Shown here: positions 7,253 to 16,947 of the stretch, piece after piece
How positions within the stretch are numbered: position 1 is the first letter of the stretch
Layout: each line of letters opens with the position of its first letter
Made by a program: the position numbers and the translations under genes
The notes under the pieces: generated by a model
Told to the model about the DNA's origin: nothing
The model's database searches: none
Seen by the model: the letters and a program-made list of their open reading frames with translations, nothing else
Assembly: GCA_964551335.1 (NCBI GenBank)
Contig: CAZKCO010000038.1
Location: 5,730-69,729 of the forward strand
From: Tunicatimonas sp964551335
GTDB taxonomy: Bacteria > Bacteroidota > Bacteroidia > Cytophagales > Cyclobacteriaceae
Direction: 5' to 3'
DNA length: 64,000 nt

Positions 7253-9666
7253 ACCCTGAATTTCTGATGTATTTCCTGAATAATCAAGAACAAACAACGG
7301 GCAATACGACGTTGCCCCTGGGCACTTAGTAGAAATTCTGCTTCTAATCGATTGTCGTAAAACAGGTTTTCTACCAGGAAAGCCGGCCCTTTGGTTTTCC
7401 GTAGTACGTAGAAGGTGTCCCGCTCGTGCTCCATTTCCCGATCTTCATCACCATCGGTCATATCCTGCCGAAAGCGAAACTCGGGGAATTCGTGCTTGTA
7501 CCACTTGGCGGCAACGGTAGCCAGATCATCGCTTCTGGTCTGACCCACACTGGTCCATACTTCAAAGCCCCTGGCACGTTCACCCTCCCCCGATATTTTA
7601 TTGCTGGCGGCATTGCTGTGAATTGAAAGAAAATAATAATTAGGGTTTTGGGTGTAAAGCTTGTTGGCCTGGGTCACTCGATCCTCTAGCGAAATATCTT
7701 CCTCTTCCTTAACCGTTAGGTTATGGTAGGGAATATCCGCTTCCTCCAGCATATCAATGAGTTGTTGACCAATCTGACGGTTAATCACTCCTTCAAAGAT
7801 TTTGGTGCCATCAGTAAACTTATATTGTTTCCCTTCAGTATTGTACTTCCCGTTGGTCATCCCGCCATGCCCGGCGTCAATGATTGGAATGTAGCCCGAC
7901 GTAATTTCTGAATGGGTGACAGTGTATCGTTTACAGTATTTAAAGTAAGCCTCACGAAGCTTTAGATCGTAGCTATTACGCTTGTAGCCAGAACCATTAT
8001 AGCCGTATGCGAAAGAGTCCCAGTCGTAGTTACCTCGATTTTCTTCAGAAATGAAATCTATTAGGCGAGTGCCCCGAACTTTTTTTGTTTTGATGAACGC
8101 CAGAAAATCCAGAAAATGATAGTATTCGGAGATAGACTGTTTTTGCTCAAAATCCTCCGCATTAGCGTACATCTCGCTATCAGCATTAGCATTCTTGTTC
8201 ACTCGGGAAATCAGGTTGTGTTCCAGATTTTCCCCCAGCATCTGAAATAATCCCCAAGAGGTGGAGTAGATAGCCGATTTGGAATCTATCGTTCGGGCTA
8301 GTTCCAGCCGCTCATATTCCCGTTCGCCCCAGAGATAATGTTTGGTCGTCCAGCGAGGGTATAGAATACCGGGGAATTTGGCCTGAAGTCCTTTGAGGTA
8401 TTCTTCAATTTCAGCTTCCGAATACTTTTCGTTTCTCTTTTTTTGTTGCAGCCAGTACCAAAATCGGTGTCCCTCAAACAGTATTTTTGGTTTACCATTT
8501 AGCAAATGGCCCTTACCCGATGATTCCACCTCAATGACTGCTTTCACTACCGGCATGGCTAGTTCAATGCCATCGCTTTCGGCCAGTACCGTTATTTGCT
8601 TCTCAATTTCCTCATCACTTAGCACTTTGCTGTAGAGGTTATCCCGTAGTTGGACAAAGCCGCCGAGAACCCTTTCGCCGGGGGCACTCAGTGCTTGAGT
8701 GGAAAGAGCTTTGCGCGTTTCGGTGATGGATTGGGGAGGAGTATCGGCTGATTCTTGGTCTTGGACCAAGTTTTGCATATCCAGGCTCCAATTGTCAAAG
8801 TCAATTTCGTTTTTGAGAGGAGGCTGCTTTTTCGGTTCTTCAGTATCGGTATCCGGAGTAGTTCTTTCCTCTCCCCAGCGATTTTGCAGGTATTTCAAGG
8901 ATTTGTCACCAAAATAAAAGGCGATCATCATCAGAAATGCGGTTTCAAAAAACTCAAACTGCTGCCGGATAAGCGCCATTTGATCACCGGTATAGTATTC
9001 GTGACCGAAGCTAACGATTAGCAATGACAGCCCGCCTAAAAGTAAGGTGAAGGCAATCATGCCGCGCACGGTACCGGGGGGCAATCCAAACGTTTGGCTA
9101 CGGTAGGGGTTTTTATCGGGCGCTTTTAGATCTTCTTCGTTAACGGGTTGACCTTCTTTGTACAGTCGTCGGGCTTCTTCTATTTTTTTCCAGTCTTCGT
9201 CCGTAAGTCCATAATTGATATTGTAGTGGTACACCGACCACATAAAGTAGCGAAGGAAAACAGCCACCCAGATTACCGATACTACTAACCCTAAAGCCTG
9301 AAAAAGATTCTGGTGCTGGAAGTATACGAATAATGCTCCGAGCAGTCCAGCTAGTGTAAGGATAACCGTAAGCAGACGAGTGTTGGAAAAAAAGAAGTTA
9401 TGATGAAGATTATGGTGCGCCCGATCCCGCTCGCTTTTGGGAGTAAAGTGGCGGATAATCAGCCAGACAATAACCCCGGCAGCTACTACGATGGTCAGTC
9501 CCGAGATAAACTTTCGGGAATTCTGGCTCAAAGCCGGAACAAAAAACAAAATCAATACCAAAGCCATGAATATTGCCCCCCCAATTTGGATCAGCAGGGT
9601 CTTGTTTTCAGGATTTAGATTGAACCACGACTTTTTATCGGGCTCTGCTTTCTTGGGGTTGGTCAT
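7249..9666 (-). CDS. Membrane-bound fusion of N-acetylmuramidase (DUF3380-like) and Amidase_3
   Basis: An 805-residue protein with three parts. Residues about 24-260 hold six membrane segments (24-46, 53-73, 97-117, 124-146, 200-220, 240-258). Residues about 350-600 match the DUF3380/N-acetylmuramidase fold, with AVIEVESSGKG (candidate catalytic Glu379 or Glu381), LNGKPKILFEGHRFW and YSTSWGLFQMLG. Residues about 590-805 are a zinc N-acetylmuramoyl-L-alanine amidase: DAGHGG (His600), FEGVIN (Glu625), SIHSNA (His683) and FLVENLF (Glu766). The protein could thus cut both the glycan chain and the peptide link of peptidoglycan. DUF3380 domains are common in phage endolysins, but no phage genes lie nearby. 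It overlaps both neighbours by 4 bp. Confidence 0.88.
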   Translation of the reverse strand: MTNPKKAEPDKKSWFNLNPENKTLLIQIGGAIFMALVLILFFVPALSQNSRKFISGLTIVVAAGVIVWLIIRHFTPKSERDRAHHNLHHNFFFSNTRLLTVILTLAGLLGALFVYFQHQNLFQALGLVVSVIWVAVFLRYFMWSVYHYNINYGLTDEDWKKIEEARRLYKEGQPVNEEDLKAPDKNPYRSQTFGLPPGTVRGMIAFTLLLGGLSLLIVSFGHEYYTGDQMALIRQQFEFFETAFLMMIAFYFGDKSLKYLQNRWGEERTTPDTDTEEPKKQPPLKNEIDFDNWSLDMQNLVQDQESADTPPQSITETRKALSTQALSAPGERVLGGFVQLRDNLYSKVLSDEEIEKQITVLAESDGIELAMPVVKAVIEVESSGKGHLLNGKPKILFEGHRFWYWLQQKKRNEKYSEAEIEEYLKGLQAKFPGILYPRWTTKHYLWGEREYERLELARTIDSKSAIYSTSWGLFQMLGENLEHNLISRVNKNANADSEMYANAEDFEQKQSISEYYHFLDFLAFIKTKKVRGTRLIDFISEENRGNYDWDSFAYGYNGSGYKRNSYDLKLREAYFKYCKRYTVTHSEITSGYIPIIDAGHGGMTNGKYNTEGKQYKFTDGTKIFEGVINRQIGQQLIDMLEEADIPYHNLTVKEEEDISLEDRVTQANKLYTQNPNYYFLSIHSNAASNKISGEGERARGFEVWTSVGQTRSDDLATVAAKWYKHEFPEFRFRQDMTDGDEDREMEHERDTFYVLRKTKGPAFLVENLFYDNRLEAEFLLSAQGQRRIARCLFLIIQEIHQKFRV

Positions 9667-10466
9667 ATCGGTTGTAGTTTGGCTTGTTCTATCCAGTTTT
9701 CGTCTAAGATGCGGATGCTCACTTTTTCACCCACCTGCAACAGGGCACTAATCTTTTGGTAGAACCGCTGAAATGCCCGGCGAGAGTCGGTAATCATTTT
9801 TTCGGGCGAAGTGGTGGTTACCCCGTCGGCAATCAAAATGCAGCCCTGGGTATCCTGATGGGTGTTGCCAATATGGACGTACACGTTATCAAATCCCTTT
9901 ATATCCTCAATCTCCAAGTGATAAGTAAACCAGGGAAAACGCTTCTGGTAGTTTTTGGTAAGCGGAGTAAGCGTGGGATTGAACTTGAGTTGGTAGGTGC
10001 CCGCAGGAACCCGGGTTTGACCGGCTACTTTGTCTTCTCGGAAAGTATCTTCCAGGGTATAAGCAAAAAAGCGATTTTTTAAGAACAATAAACCCAGCGA
10101 GGTCTGCCCGTCATCGAGGTACCGAAGTACGGTGACCGTACTGCTACTCAGGGCTTCACCGGAAAGTGTTTCCCGTCGTAGTTTGTCTTCCAAGTGTCTG
10201 ATCTGCTTTTCTAGTTCGTCTATGTTGGGAGTAGTGGGCTTAGAAGGAGCAGCTGGCTCAGCAGCAGGGAGGGGTGTTGCGGGAGTGGGTTGGCTCTGAA
10301 ATGCCGAGGCTACTGCTTTGAAGCCTTTCTCCAGTATTACCACAATGTAGCCGATGAACCCCACAATCCATAGCCAAATATTCTCCAATAATTCAGGATT
10401 GGTAATAAACAGTAGCACCGCAATAGTTAGCAGCGCCAGAAAGAGTAGAGCCGCGACTTGTTTCAA
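9663..10466 (-). CDS. Membrane-anchored DUF5675-like protein
   Basis: 267 residues. Two N-terminal hydrophobic segments (about 5-22 and 32-48) are followed by a Pro/Ala-rich linker, a short coiled coil (IDELEKQIRHLEDKLRRE) and a C-terminal domain from about residue 108. That domain reads FLKNRFFAYTLEDTFRE, GTYQLKFNPTLTPLTK and VYVHIGNTHQDTQGCILI, the DUF5675 pattern. The HIG...GCI motif recalls the His/Cys active site of L,D-transpeptidase (YkuD) folds, so a peptidoglycan-linked activity is possible but unproven. It is first in a four-gene overlapping run with the muramidase/amidase fusion, which supports a cell-wall role. Confidence 0.75.
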   Translation of the reverse strand: MKQVAALLFLALLTIAVLLFITNPELLENIWLWIVGFIGYIVVILEKGFKAVASAFQSQPTPATPLPAAEPAAPSKPTTPNIDELEKQIRHLEDKLRRETLSGEALSSSTVTVLRYLDDGQTSLGLLFLKNRFFAYTLEDTFREDKVAGQTRVPAGTYQLKFNPTLTPLTKNYQKRFPWFTYHLEIEDIKGFDNVYVHIGNTHQDTQGCILIADGVTTTSPEKMITDSRRAFQRFYQKISALLQVGEKVSIRILDENWIEQAKLQPI

Positions 10467-10825
10467 GGTTGGTTGAGATAGTAGGTTGCCACTAAAGTTA
10501 GCATTTTCGCCAAGATGACACAGTAATTAATCGATATTTTTTCAATATGACATTACTCGGTCAGCTGATTTCAACGAGAATTTCCTCACAATGCTGATCT
10601 TGGCTGATTTAATCACTTACATTTAGTATTAGTTAAGGCCAAATAGTAACCCAGTAGTTAGGTCAGAATATACTTCAGCAGTATTGAAGACGAGTACAGA
10701 GGGTCTTTCACCCTATTTACTGATAATTCCCGTCCAGCGAATTAACTTAGGGAATGTATAGCTAGAAGAAATAGGGGGTATTATAGTATGCTGATAATGA
10801 GCGATATAGCCAGCCCATGCTTTCT
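10467..10825. other. Intergenic stretch, no gene seen
   Basis: AT-rich spacer between the start of the DUF5675-like gene and the stop of the giant AsmA-like gene, both on the minus strand. The part near 10467-10560 probably holds the promoter of the cell-wall module. No convincing reading frame, hairpin terminator or repeat was found. Confidence 0.5.
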
Positions 10826-13800
10826 TTATTTATTGGTGGATGATTCAGTTGAAGTGCTAACCGGGCTGTCTTCCAGTTCCTGGCGTTTATGCTCAAATCG
10901 CTCGTGTAGAGCTTTCCGGTTACTCTTCACTCCTGCACTAGTTAAAATTCCGCTAATGGCAATTTTTCCCCAATAGTTAAAGATTGAGCGGCTTTTGTCG
11001 CGCTCTATGAAAACCTGACCTTGTCGGTGAGGAAAGGGGTAATCGTTGTTTTTTCTTAAAACCAAAGAATTTGCCAAAAAGGATTCTATAGCGAGACCTA
11101 CTCCTTGGTGGTCTTTCTGTTTTTTATTCAATATAGAAAGGTGGAGCTTACGGTACATAAAATCCATATTTCCGTAAGCAAAGTCATCGTTAGCCATGAC
11201 TTTGAAATCCATTTCTCGCATCTTACCACTTTTGATTCGCACCGAAGCTACCGGTTCTACTATGGTATTCAGGTTGCGCAAATCCATCGGCCCCAAGTTC
11301 ACTTCCGTATAAAAAGGGTAATTCAATTCATCTAGATCAAAATCTACGTGGACTTTTAGCAATCCTGCCTGTTGTAGTTGGGCAAAAGCATCCAGCCGCA
11401 TTAGTTTATCCTGCTGAATTTCGGCTTCTATATTTGTAATATTGGTAATGATTGCCTCTACATTGGAAAAGCCTAGGCTTCCTTTTTCACTTCCGGTTTC
11501 AGGTTGTACCTCCGCCGAAACTTTACCGTTTGACAATTCTAAAGTATCAATGTGTAGAGGTTTGGAAAAATTAAGTAGTGCTTCGTGTAATAGGGGCGGA
11601 TGGTGGTTTTCGGGAAATGGGAGGCGTTGATCCCGATACACTCGGACTCGAGGTTCCTCAACTAGGATGTTATCAATTTGGAATGAAGTACTCAGTACCT
11701 TATCCCAATTGATCCCCCTAATCCGACTGTGACCAGTTCCTACCGAAAGCCAGCTTTTCTGATGGGTTAAGTAGCTACTAAATTCTTCGGGACTTTGCCG
11801 GGGGGCAAACAATAGAGAATCCCATTGTAGCGGCGAGTTACGCGAAGCTAGCTGAAGTCCGTATACATCCACCCCGGTGGCTGGTGCCCCAAACGTACTT
11901 GAGACAGAATCTAGTTGAAGACTCCACCGTCCATCGACAAGTAAAGTCTCGGGGTGCAAAGGGGTTTGAGTATCCCACCGTAAACCCTGATAACGGAAAT
12001 TCATACCACTAAGCTTGACCGAAGGCTGGCTGGGGTTTTCGGGTGATTTCACGGAAGCACCTAGTAAGTTGAATGTATTGATGGCGAGCGAGGAAACGGG
12101 GAGCTTATTCGTAGACTTTGGCGGGGTCTCGTCGGTAGTTGAAGCCTGACGGATTGAGTCCCAACTGAAAGAAATAATCGGTTGATCAATTGTCAATTCA
12201 GCAATTTCTAAGGCCTGATCAGGCTTCCAGTCTCTTAAATTGTTAGCTTTTACCAAAATCTGTTCAACGTTAGCCGAAACCGCTAGGTTTTTGATGGTTG
12301 GCGTGGAGGTTTGTAGCTCTAGCTGGCTATTCTCAATTTTCAACAGTTGCTGTTGGGTATTGGCTTTGATTGACCCCACGTTAAGTTGAGTGGTAGCGGT
12401 TTGCTGCTGAAAATCCTGGATGTCAACTGAAATATTTTGCTTAGCCAGCGAATTGATCGAAAACGGATATTTTAGTGTATATCCTTGTATCGTGGTATTC
12501 GTGCTAGCCCATTGACTGTCTTGATTTTTAACCGACCAGTTTGCTTGTTCAACTAAAACTGTATCAATCTCCAAGTTAAATCGAGAATTTTCCTGTTTGC
12601 TTTCACCTTCAAGCTTTGGTTTAGGTTTCACAAGTTGGGCTATATTAATACTGGGCTGACTAACCGTGATTTTATCGATTTTCCACGCTTCATCATTAGA
12701 CCGTGGAAGCTCCCATTGACTAATTTTGAGCCATGGGACAGAAGCTTGAAAGTGTCCAGTAGTAGTATCTTCTGACTTAGTCAGAATGTTAAAAAGCGCT
12801 AGATTTCCTTGGTTTAAGGTTACCGAGTCTAACTGGGTGGATAGGGAAGGATTCTGTACGGATAAATTTTGCAGAGCTACTTTAGACTCTTTTACATCGA
12901 TAGAGAGTGGAAAACCTGATTGTGGAGTTTGAATGTCGCGGATATCAACAAAAGCATTTTTGAATGATAAAAAGCCAGTTCCGGGTTGTTCTATATCCGC
13001 TTGTAATTGATCAATCTTGAGTTGGCGGATAGTTAACGGCTGGGGTTTGGTTGTATTTTTCTTCTTGGGAGCCGGGCTGTTTTCTGGCAATTTTATCCCA
13101 AAAGTACCGCTTCCAATTTCTAATTGAGTTAATTCGTTGGTTTCCAAGAAAGCAAGTACCCCTTGCAAAGCAATGCCCTTGAGATCAATAGTAGCATAAC
13201 CATTTTTTGAAGTTGGTGCACTTTGCACCTGAATTTGTTTTGCCTGTAGTATATCGGAAACATTAGCGTACTGAGCATTGGATATTTTTACCCGGTAATC
13301 AGGTAACTGAAGCTGGGCATTTGCAAAGTAAACTTCCGTAGGGAAATTATAGATGCTTTGATTTTTTTCATTCAGAACCCAGTGGTTGCCCAGCAAATTC
13401 ACATCTTCAAGGGTGAAAAAAGCAGGACCACTTTCGTGATACAACTCGATTTGGCCATTTTCTATTGCTAGTTGTTCTAGCTGAAAAGCATTAAAAAATT
13501 GCTGCAATACCAGAGAAACATTGACCGGTTTCTTCTCCGTAGAAGAATGTTGGCCAGGTAACACGAGTCCCACCTGAGGTTGGCTGATAATGATGCTTCC
13601 CCCGCGAAGACGTTGACGAAAAAATAAATCGGCAAAGTCCAGGTCAGTAATGGTGAACGAAGGAACTTCCAGGTACTTTAGCGGTTGAGTTTTAGCTTCC
13701 GGTACACTATCGTGAATTGGATAAAGAGTAACACCTTCCAGTCCAAATGATTGATCCACGATGGACCAGTTGAGCTTTTCAAATCCAAAATTGTAGTTGA

Positions 13801-14989
13801 GGTCAGCTAGCTTGGATTGATAATTCCTTAGCTGAAACTCCAGGTTTTCAACGCCCCAGGAAAAAGAAGAATCTACCTTAGGAGCATGTGAGACCTGATC
13901 GAGCATTAGGGCCGCACTATCCACTTTATACACATTAGTGGTTTCGCTTTCGGAGTGCTTTACTAAAATAGCACTGGGAATGACTTCTAGTCGTTTGACA
14001 TGAATACTGTCTAAACCGTGGTTTTCACTATTGGATGCCGGGCCTACTACCGCCACCGATTGATCATCACTTACTTCAATATGCAAAACGGTTTCCCCAA
14101 TAAGCACCGTATCAAGGAGGAGGTTATTATCCAGATAGAGCGCAAGAAAATCCAGCCCTTTAACCTGCAAGCTAGGTATTTGAACGCTATTTTCATCAAA
14201 CTTAGAAGAAAAATCACCGTCAAGGCTGGAAGCAAAGAGGTGTAAGCTATCAATCAGAACCAGATCGGATCTGCTGGATATGTGTAATTTTTTGAAGCTC
14301 AGCGTGTGTCGTTCATCCGGTAGTAAAACTGACTCATTGTGTAGGGTAACTTCTACGTGGTCGGTAAGCGCCAACTCCGTCATGCCGGCTACATTCATCT
14401 GATCGGTTGTCAGATTAATATTCTCCATTCGAACACTTACATCTTGCAACTGGTAGCGAGGAATGCTTTCGGTTCCGATATTCCAGGAAAAAGAGCCGTG
14501 GTTTAATTCAAAGTGCTGAAGATTCAGCTGTTGCAAAAAACGTATGGTTTGCTGCTGCAGGTCACCCACTTCCTGACGAAGTACTACCGTATTTTGAGTA
14601 TCGGGTAAATAGATGCTAACCGCCGGACGTTCTAACCTTATTTCCTCAATAGCCAGAGCTTGATTCCAGAGTAAACTGCCGACAGATAGCAAATCCAACG
14701 TAAAACCTGGCAGATTTAATTCGTACACTGACCGGCCTCTTTGAGCATCTTCATGATCAATTACAATCTCTACGTTTGTCAGATTAATGCTACGCTCCCC
14801 CCATTTTAGTTGGACATCTCCGATAGAATACACTACCTCGGTATCTTCCGTAGGGGAAAGCTGGTGGTGAAAATAATTAGTTACCAGATACTCTACTCCA
14901 ATTTTCCCCACCCAACGGAGGATGATCGCTCCGATGATTAGAACTGAAATAATAATTAAAACTCTTCGGTTACGGCTGGAAAGTGGCAT
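10826..14989 (-). CDS. Giant AsmA-like inner-membrane-anchored protein
   Basis: About 1387 residues from the ATG at 14989 (MPLSSRNRR); an upstream ATG at 15034 is less likely because it puts 15 extra residues before the charged signal-anchor start. One N-terminal membrane helix (VLIIISVLIIGAIILRWVG) is followed by a very long beta-rich exported region with repeated patterns such as VSIYLPD, VRVYRD and LDSVTLNQG. This architecture is typical of AsmA/DUF748-type proteins, relatives of TamB and YhdP that may bridge inner and outer membranes and carry lipids. A C-terminal DFMYRKLHLSILNKK region lies in the part usually most conserved in Bacteroidota members. It stands alone, with about 310 bp of spacer before the next gene. 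The specific role is unknown. Confidence 0.7.
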   Translation of the reverse strand: MPLSSRNRRVLIIISVLIIGAIILRWVGKIGVEYLVTNYFHHQLSPTEDTEVVYSIGDVQLKWGERSINLTNVEIVIDHEDAQRGRSVYELNLPGFTLDLLSVGSLLWNQALAIEEIRLERPAVSIYLPDTQNTVVLRQEVGDLQQQTIRFLQQLNLQHFELNHGSFSWNIGTESIPRYQLQDVSVRMENINLTTDQMNVAGMTELALTDHVEVTLHNESVLLPDERHTLSFKKLHISSRSDLVLIDSLHLFASSLDGDFSSKFDENSVQIPSLQVKGLDFLALYLDNNLLLDTVLIGETVLHIEVSDDQSVAVVGPASNSENHGLDSIHVKRLEVIPSAILVKHSESETTNVYKVDSAALMLDQVSHAPKVDSSFSWGVENLEFQLRNYQSKLADLNYNFGFEKLNWSIVDQSFGLEGVTLYPIHDSVPEAKTQPLKYLEVPSFTITDLDFADLFFRQRLRGGSIIISQPQVGLVLPGQHSSTEKKPVNVSLVLQQFFNAFQLEQLAIENGQIELYHESGPAFFTLEDVNLLGNHWVLNEKNQSIYNFPTEVYFANAQLQLPDYRVKISNAQYANVSDILQAKQIQVQSAPTSKNGYATIDLKGIALQGVLAFLETNELTQLEIGSGTFGIKLPENSPAPKKKNTTKPQPLTIRQLKIDQLQADIEQPGTGFLSFKNAFVDIRDIQTPQSGFPLSIDVKESKVALQNLSVQNPSLSTQLDSVTLNQGNLALFNILTKSEDTTTGHFQASVPWLKISQWELPRSNDEAWKIDKITVSQPSINIAQLVKPKPKLEGESKQENSRFNLEIDTVLVEQANWSVKNQDSQWASTNTTIQGYTLKYPFSINSLAKQNISVDIQDFQQQTATTQLNVGSIKANTQQQLLKIENSQLELQTSTPTIKNLAVSANVEQILVKANNLRDWKPDQALEIAELTIDQPIISFSWDSIRQASTTDETPPKSTNKLPVSSLAINTFNLLGASVKSPENPSQPSVKLSGMNFRYQGLRWDTQTPLHPETLLVDGRWSLQLDSVSSTFGAPATGVDVYGLQLASRNSPLQWDSLLFAPRQSPEEFSSYLTHQKSWLSVGTGHSRIRGINWDKVLSTSFQIDNILVEEPRVRVYRDQRLPFPENHHPPLLHEALLNFSKPLHIDTLELSNGKVSAEVQPETGSEKGSLGFSNVEAIITNITNIEAEIQQDKLMRLDAFAQLQQAGLLKVHVDFDLDELNYPFYTEVNLGPMDLRNLNTIVEPVASVRIKSGKMREMDFKVMANDDFAYGNMDFMYRKLHLSILNKKQKDHQGVGLAIESFLANSLVLRKNNDYPFPHRQGQVFIERDKSRSIFNYWGKIAISGILTSAGVKSNRKALHERFEHKRQELEDSPVSTSTESSTNK

Positions 14990-15297
14990 AGTAAAAGTAG
15001 CAATACGGGGTAGGCAAGGTTTCCCATTTAACAAACAACCGTTAAGTGAATTGGGCTAATCGTTACCCGATGTTTACATTTTACAGCAATATATAAAACA
15101 AAAAGGAGGATATTAGGAATTGTTTCAGTTTTATTATACTGATCATTCCGATATAATTGTTTGATAATCAATGGTTTGTAAATTTCGAGATTCAATAATT
15201 AACTGATGAGCGGCTAAATCGGTTAAGAAAGTTGTTGCGGCTTAGCTGCTTTCTAGTTAAATAGAACAATTGTCAATTTTCAATTTTACCTAAGCTT
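14990..15297. other. Divergent promoter region with a short 7-nt-period stretch
   Basis: AT-rich spacer between the divergent AsmA-like and M48 genes, expected to hold both promoters. At about 15269-15290 the bases read as consecutive heptads ATTGTCA, ATTTTCA, ATTTTAC just before the M48 start. This resembles one arm of the 7-nt-period repeats seen elsewhere in the window, but no clear opposite arm was found. Confidence 0.4.
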
Positions 15298-16740
15298 ATG
15301 GCTTTATTAGAGTCGATGAATAAAGTAGTAAGAGTTTTACTGCTTGTATTAATTATTACTAACCCGACGTGGGCTCAGTATTCTAAATCAGAGCGAAAGA
15401 TTGGGGCAACGGTATACCAAACCATAGAACAAACCCAGGGATTCTACGAAGACGAAGAATTACTAGCACTGGTGAAGGAGATTGGGCAATCGTTAGAGAA
15501 GCAACTGGATAAACCCTACAATTTTAAATATTTCCTGGTTGATAATACTGAGCCTAATGCTTTTGCTACTGCGGGCGGATACGTATTTGTGACTCGGGGT
15601 TTATTAGCTATTATTAACACTAAAGACGAACTGGCGGGGGTACTAGGCCATGAGTTTACCCACGTTACCGAACGACATACGACCAAGCAGATTCGGGCCA
15701 GTATTTTACCCTCACTACTAGAGTTGCCCGCTAACATCATCGGGCTGCTTACGGTAAAAGAAGTGGCTGATATTATTAACCTTCCTATCTCGGCCATCAC
15801 CGGTCTGGCAACTAACGCTTACAGCCGCAGCCAAGAGAAGGTAGCTGACCAGAAAGGAATTGAACTAGCCCGAAAAGCAGGATATGACCCCTACGCCCTT
15901 CCGGAAGTGTTATTACGAATGAACAGTTACCTTACCCTAGCTACCGGGCAGCCGCCGAAGAAAAGCTTATTTAGTGATCACCCAATGACCGAAGACCGGG
16001 TGGTCTACCTTCGAGAACAATTAAATAACGAACAGGTGGAGAACTCGGCAACGTCCGGTGGAACTCCTTTGCGGGAATTAGACCAATTAATATTCGGACA
16101 GAACCCGGCTAATGGAGTAGTAAATTCAAATGTATTTGTGCATCAGGGTATTGATTTGTACTGTGAGTTTCCGACCGGATGGGAAGTTCAGAATCTACCC
16201 CAGGCGGTAACCGCAGTTAACCAGGCTACCGATGCTACTATAGTGATGTCGATAGAAGCTTCAGATGAAGCCTTAGAACAAGTGGCCCGGAAGTCTTTAG
16301 AATCGCTGGACAAGAAAACGATTGTTCGCGATCAAGAGCGCACTAACATCAACGGTTTGGTAGTTTATCGGGCTACGTTAGAGTACACCAAAAAAAAGCA
16401 TGCCGGTCAGGTTTCGGAAATAATGTGGATGAAGCTACCAACCGGAGTGCTGTTGAAAGTGATTGGTATTGCCAGTAACGAATCACAGGTAGGGAGCATT
16501 ACTGATAGTTTTGAGACTTTCAGATTGCTGGTGAAGGATGACCTGGCTCACACTCCTAAAGTATATGTATCTCTGAAAAGTCTGAACAGCGGCAGCAGCG
16601 TGGGTAATTTTCTGAACACCAATCAACAACTAGCTCCCCAAACCAAGCTATTGATGATTCTGAATGGCACTCGGCTGAGCGATACCATTCCGAAAGACCG
16701 TTACTTTAAAGTACTGGAAGCCTCATCGCTGTTGGAATAA
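15298..16740 (+). CDS. Secreted M48 family metalloprotease
   Basis: A 480-residue protein with a signal peptide (VVRVLLLVLIITNPTWAQ) and the M48 zinc-protease domain. It shows NAFATAGGYVFVTRGLL, then HEFTH at residues 118-122 with the catalytic Glu119, and SRSQEKVADQKG, whose Glu is the likely third zinc ligand. FSDHPMTEDRV is the conserved post-catalytic loop of BepA/LoiP-like M48C enzymes. A C-terminal half of about 200 residues has no recognised domain. It is probably periplasmic and may act in outer-membrane protein quality control. Another in-frame ATG 18 bp downstream (MNKVVRV) would give an equally good signal peptide, so the start is uncertain by six residues. Confidence 0.9.
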   Translation: MALLESMNKVVRVLLLVLIITNPTWAQYSKSERKIGATVYQTIEQTQGFYEDEELLALVKEIGQSLEKQLDKPYNFKYFLVDNTEPNAFATAGGYVFVTRGLLAIINTKDELAGVLGHEFTHVTERHTTKQIRASILPSLLELPANIIGLLTVKEVADIINLPISAITGLATNAYSRSQEKVADQKGIELARKAGYDPYALPEVLLRMNSYLTLATGQPPKKSLFSDHPMTEDRVVYLREQLNNEQVENSATSGGTPLRELDQLIFGQNPANGVVNSNVFVHQGIDLYCEFPTGWEVQNLPQAVTAVNQATDATIVMSIEASDEALEQVARKSLESLDKKTIVRDQERTNINGLVVYRATLEYTKKKHAGQVSEIMWMKLPTGVLLKVIGIASNESQVGSITDSFETFRLLVKDDLAHTPKVYVSLKSLNSGSSVGNFLNTNQQLAPQTKLLMILNGTRLSDTIPKDRYFKVLEASSLLE

Positions 16741-16775
16741 CACTTAAAGCTAACTATTAACTGTACTGACATGTC

Positions 16776-16930
16776 AAGTTAAGGGCAGAAGCGACATGCT
16801 CTTGCCGGATTTATTCCGGTGGCCGGCACCCGGCATCTCCTATTTAAAATGCGGGAGACCCCGTCGGGGCGCCGACCGGAATTCGCTGGGCGCCGAGTGC
16901 TATCGCTCATCCGGAGAGGGTGCCCCTAAG
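16776..16930. other. GC-rich intergenic island with many short inverted repeats
   Basis: Between the M48 gene and the next minus-strand lipoprotein gene lies about 150 bp that is clearly more GC-rich than its surroundings. It contains several short complementary words, for example CCGG/CCGG pairs around 16808-16825 and GGGGCGCC with GGGCGCC around 16865-16895. It has no reading frame of note. It could be a folded RNA, a degenerate mobile repeat or a complex terminator for the convergent genes. Confidence 0.35.
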
Positions 16931-16947
16931 ATACAATGTCATTACGA

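Noticed and set aside
7249..10466. The muramidase/amidase and DUF5675-like genes as part of a prophage
   Set aside because: No capsid, terminase, tail or integrase genes are near, and the proteins carry host-type membrane anchors and lipoprotein partners.
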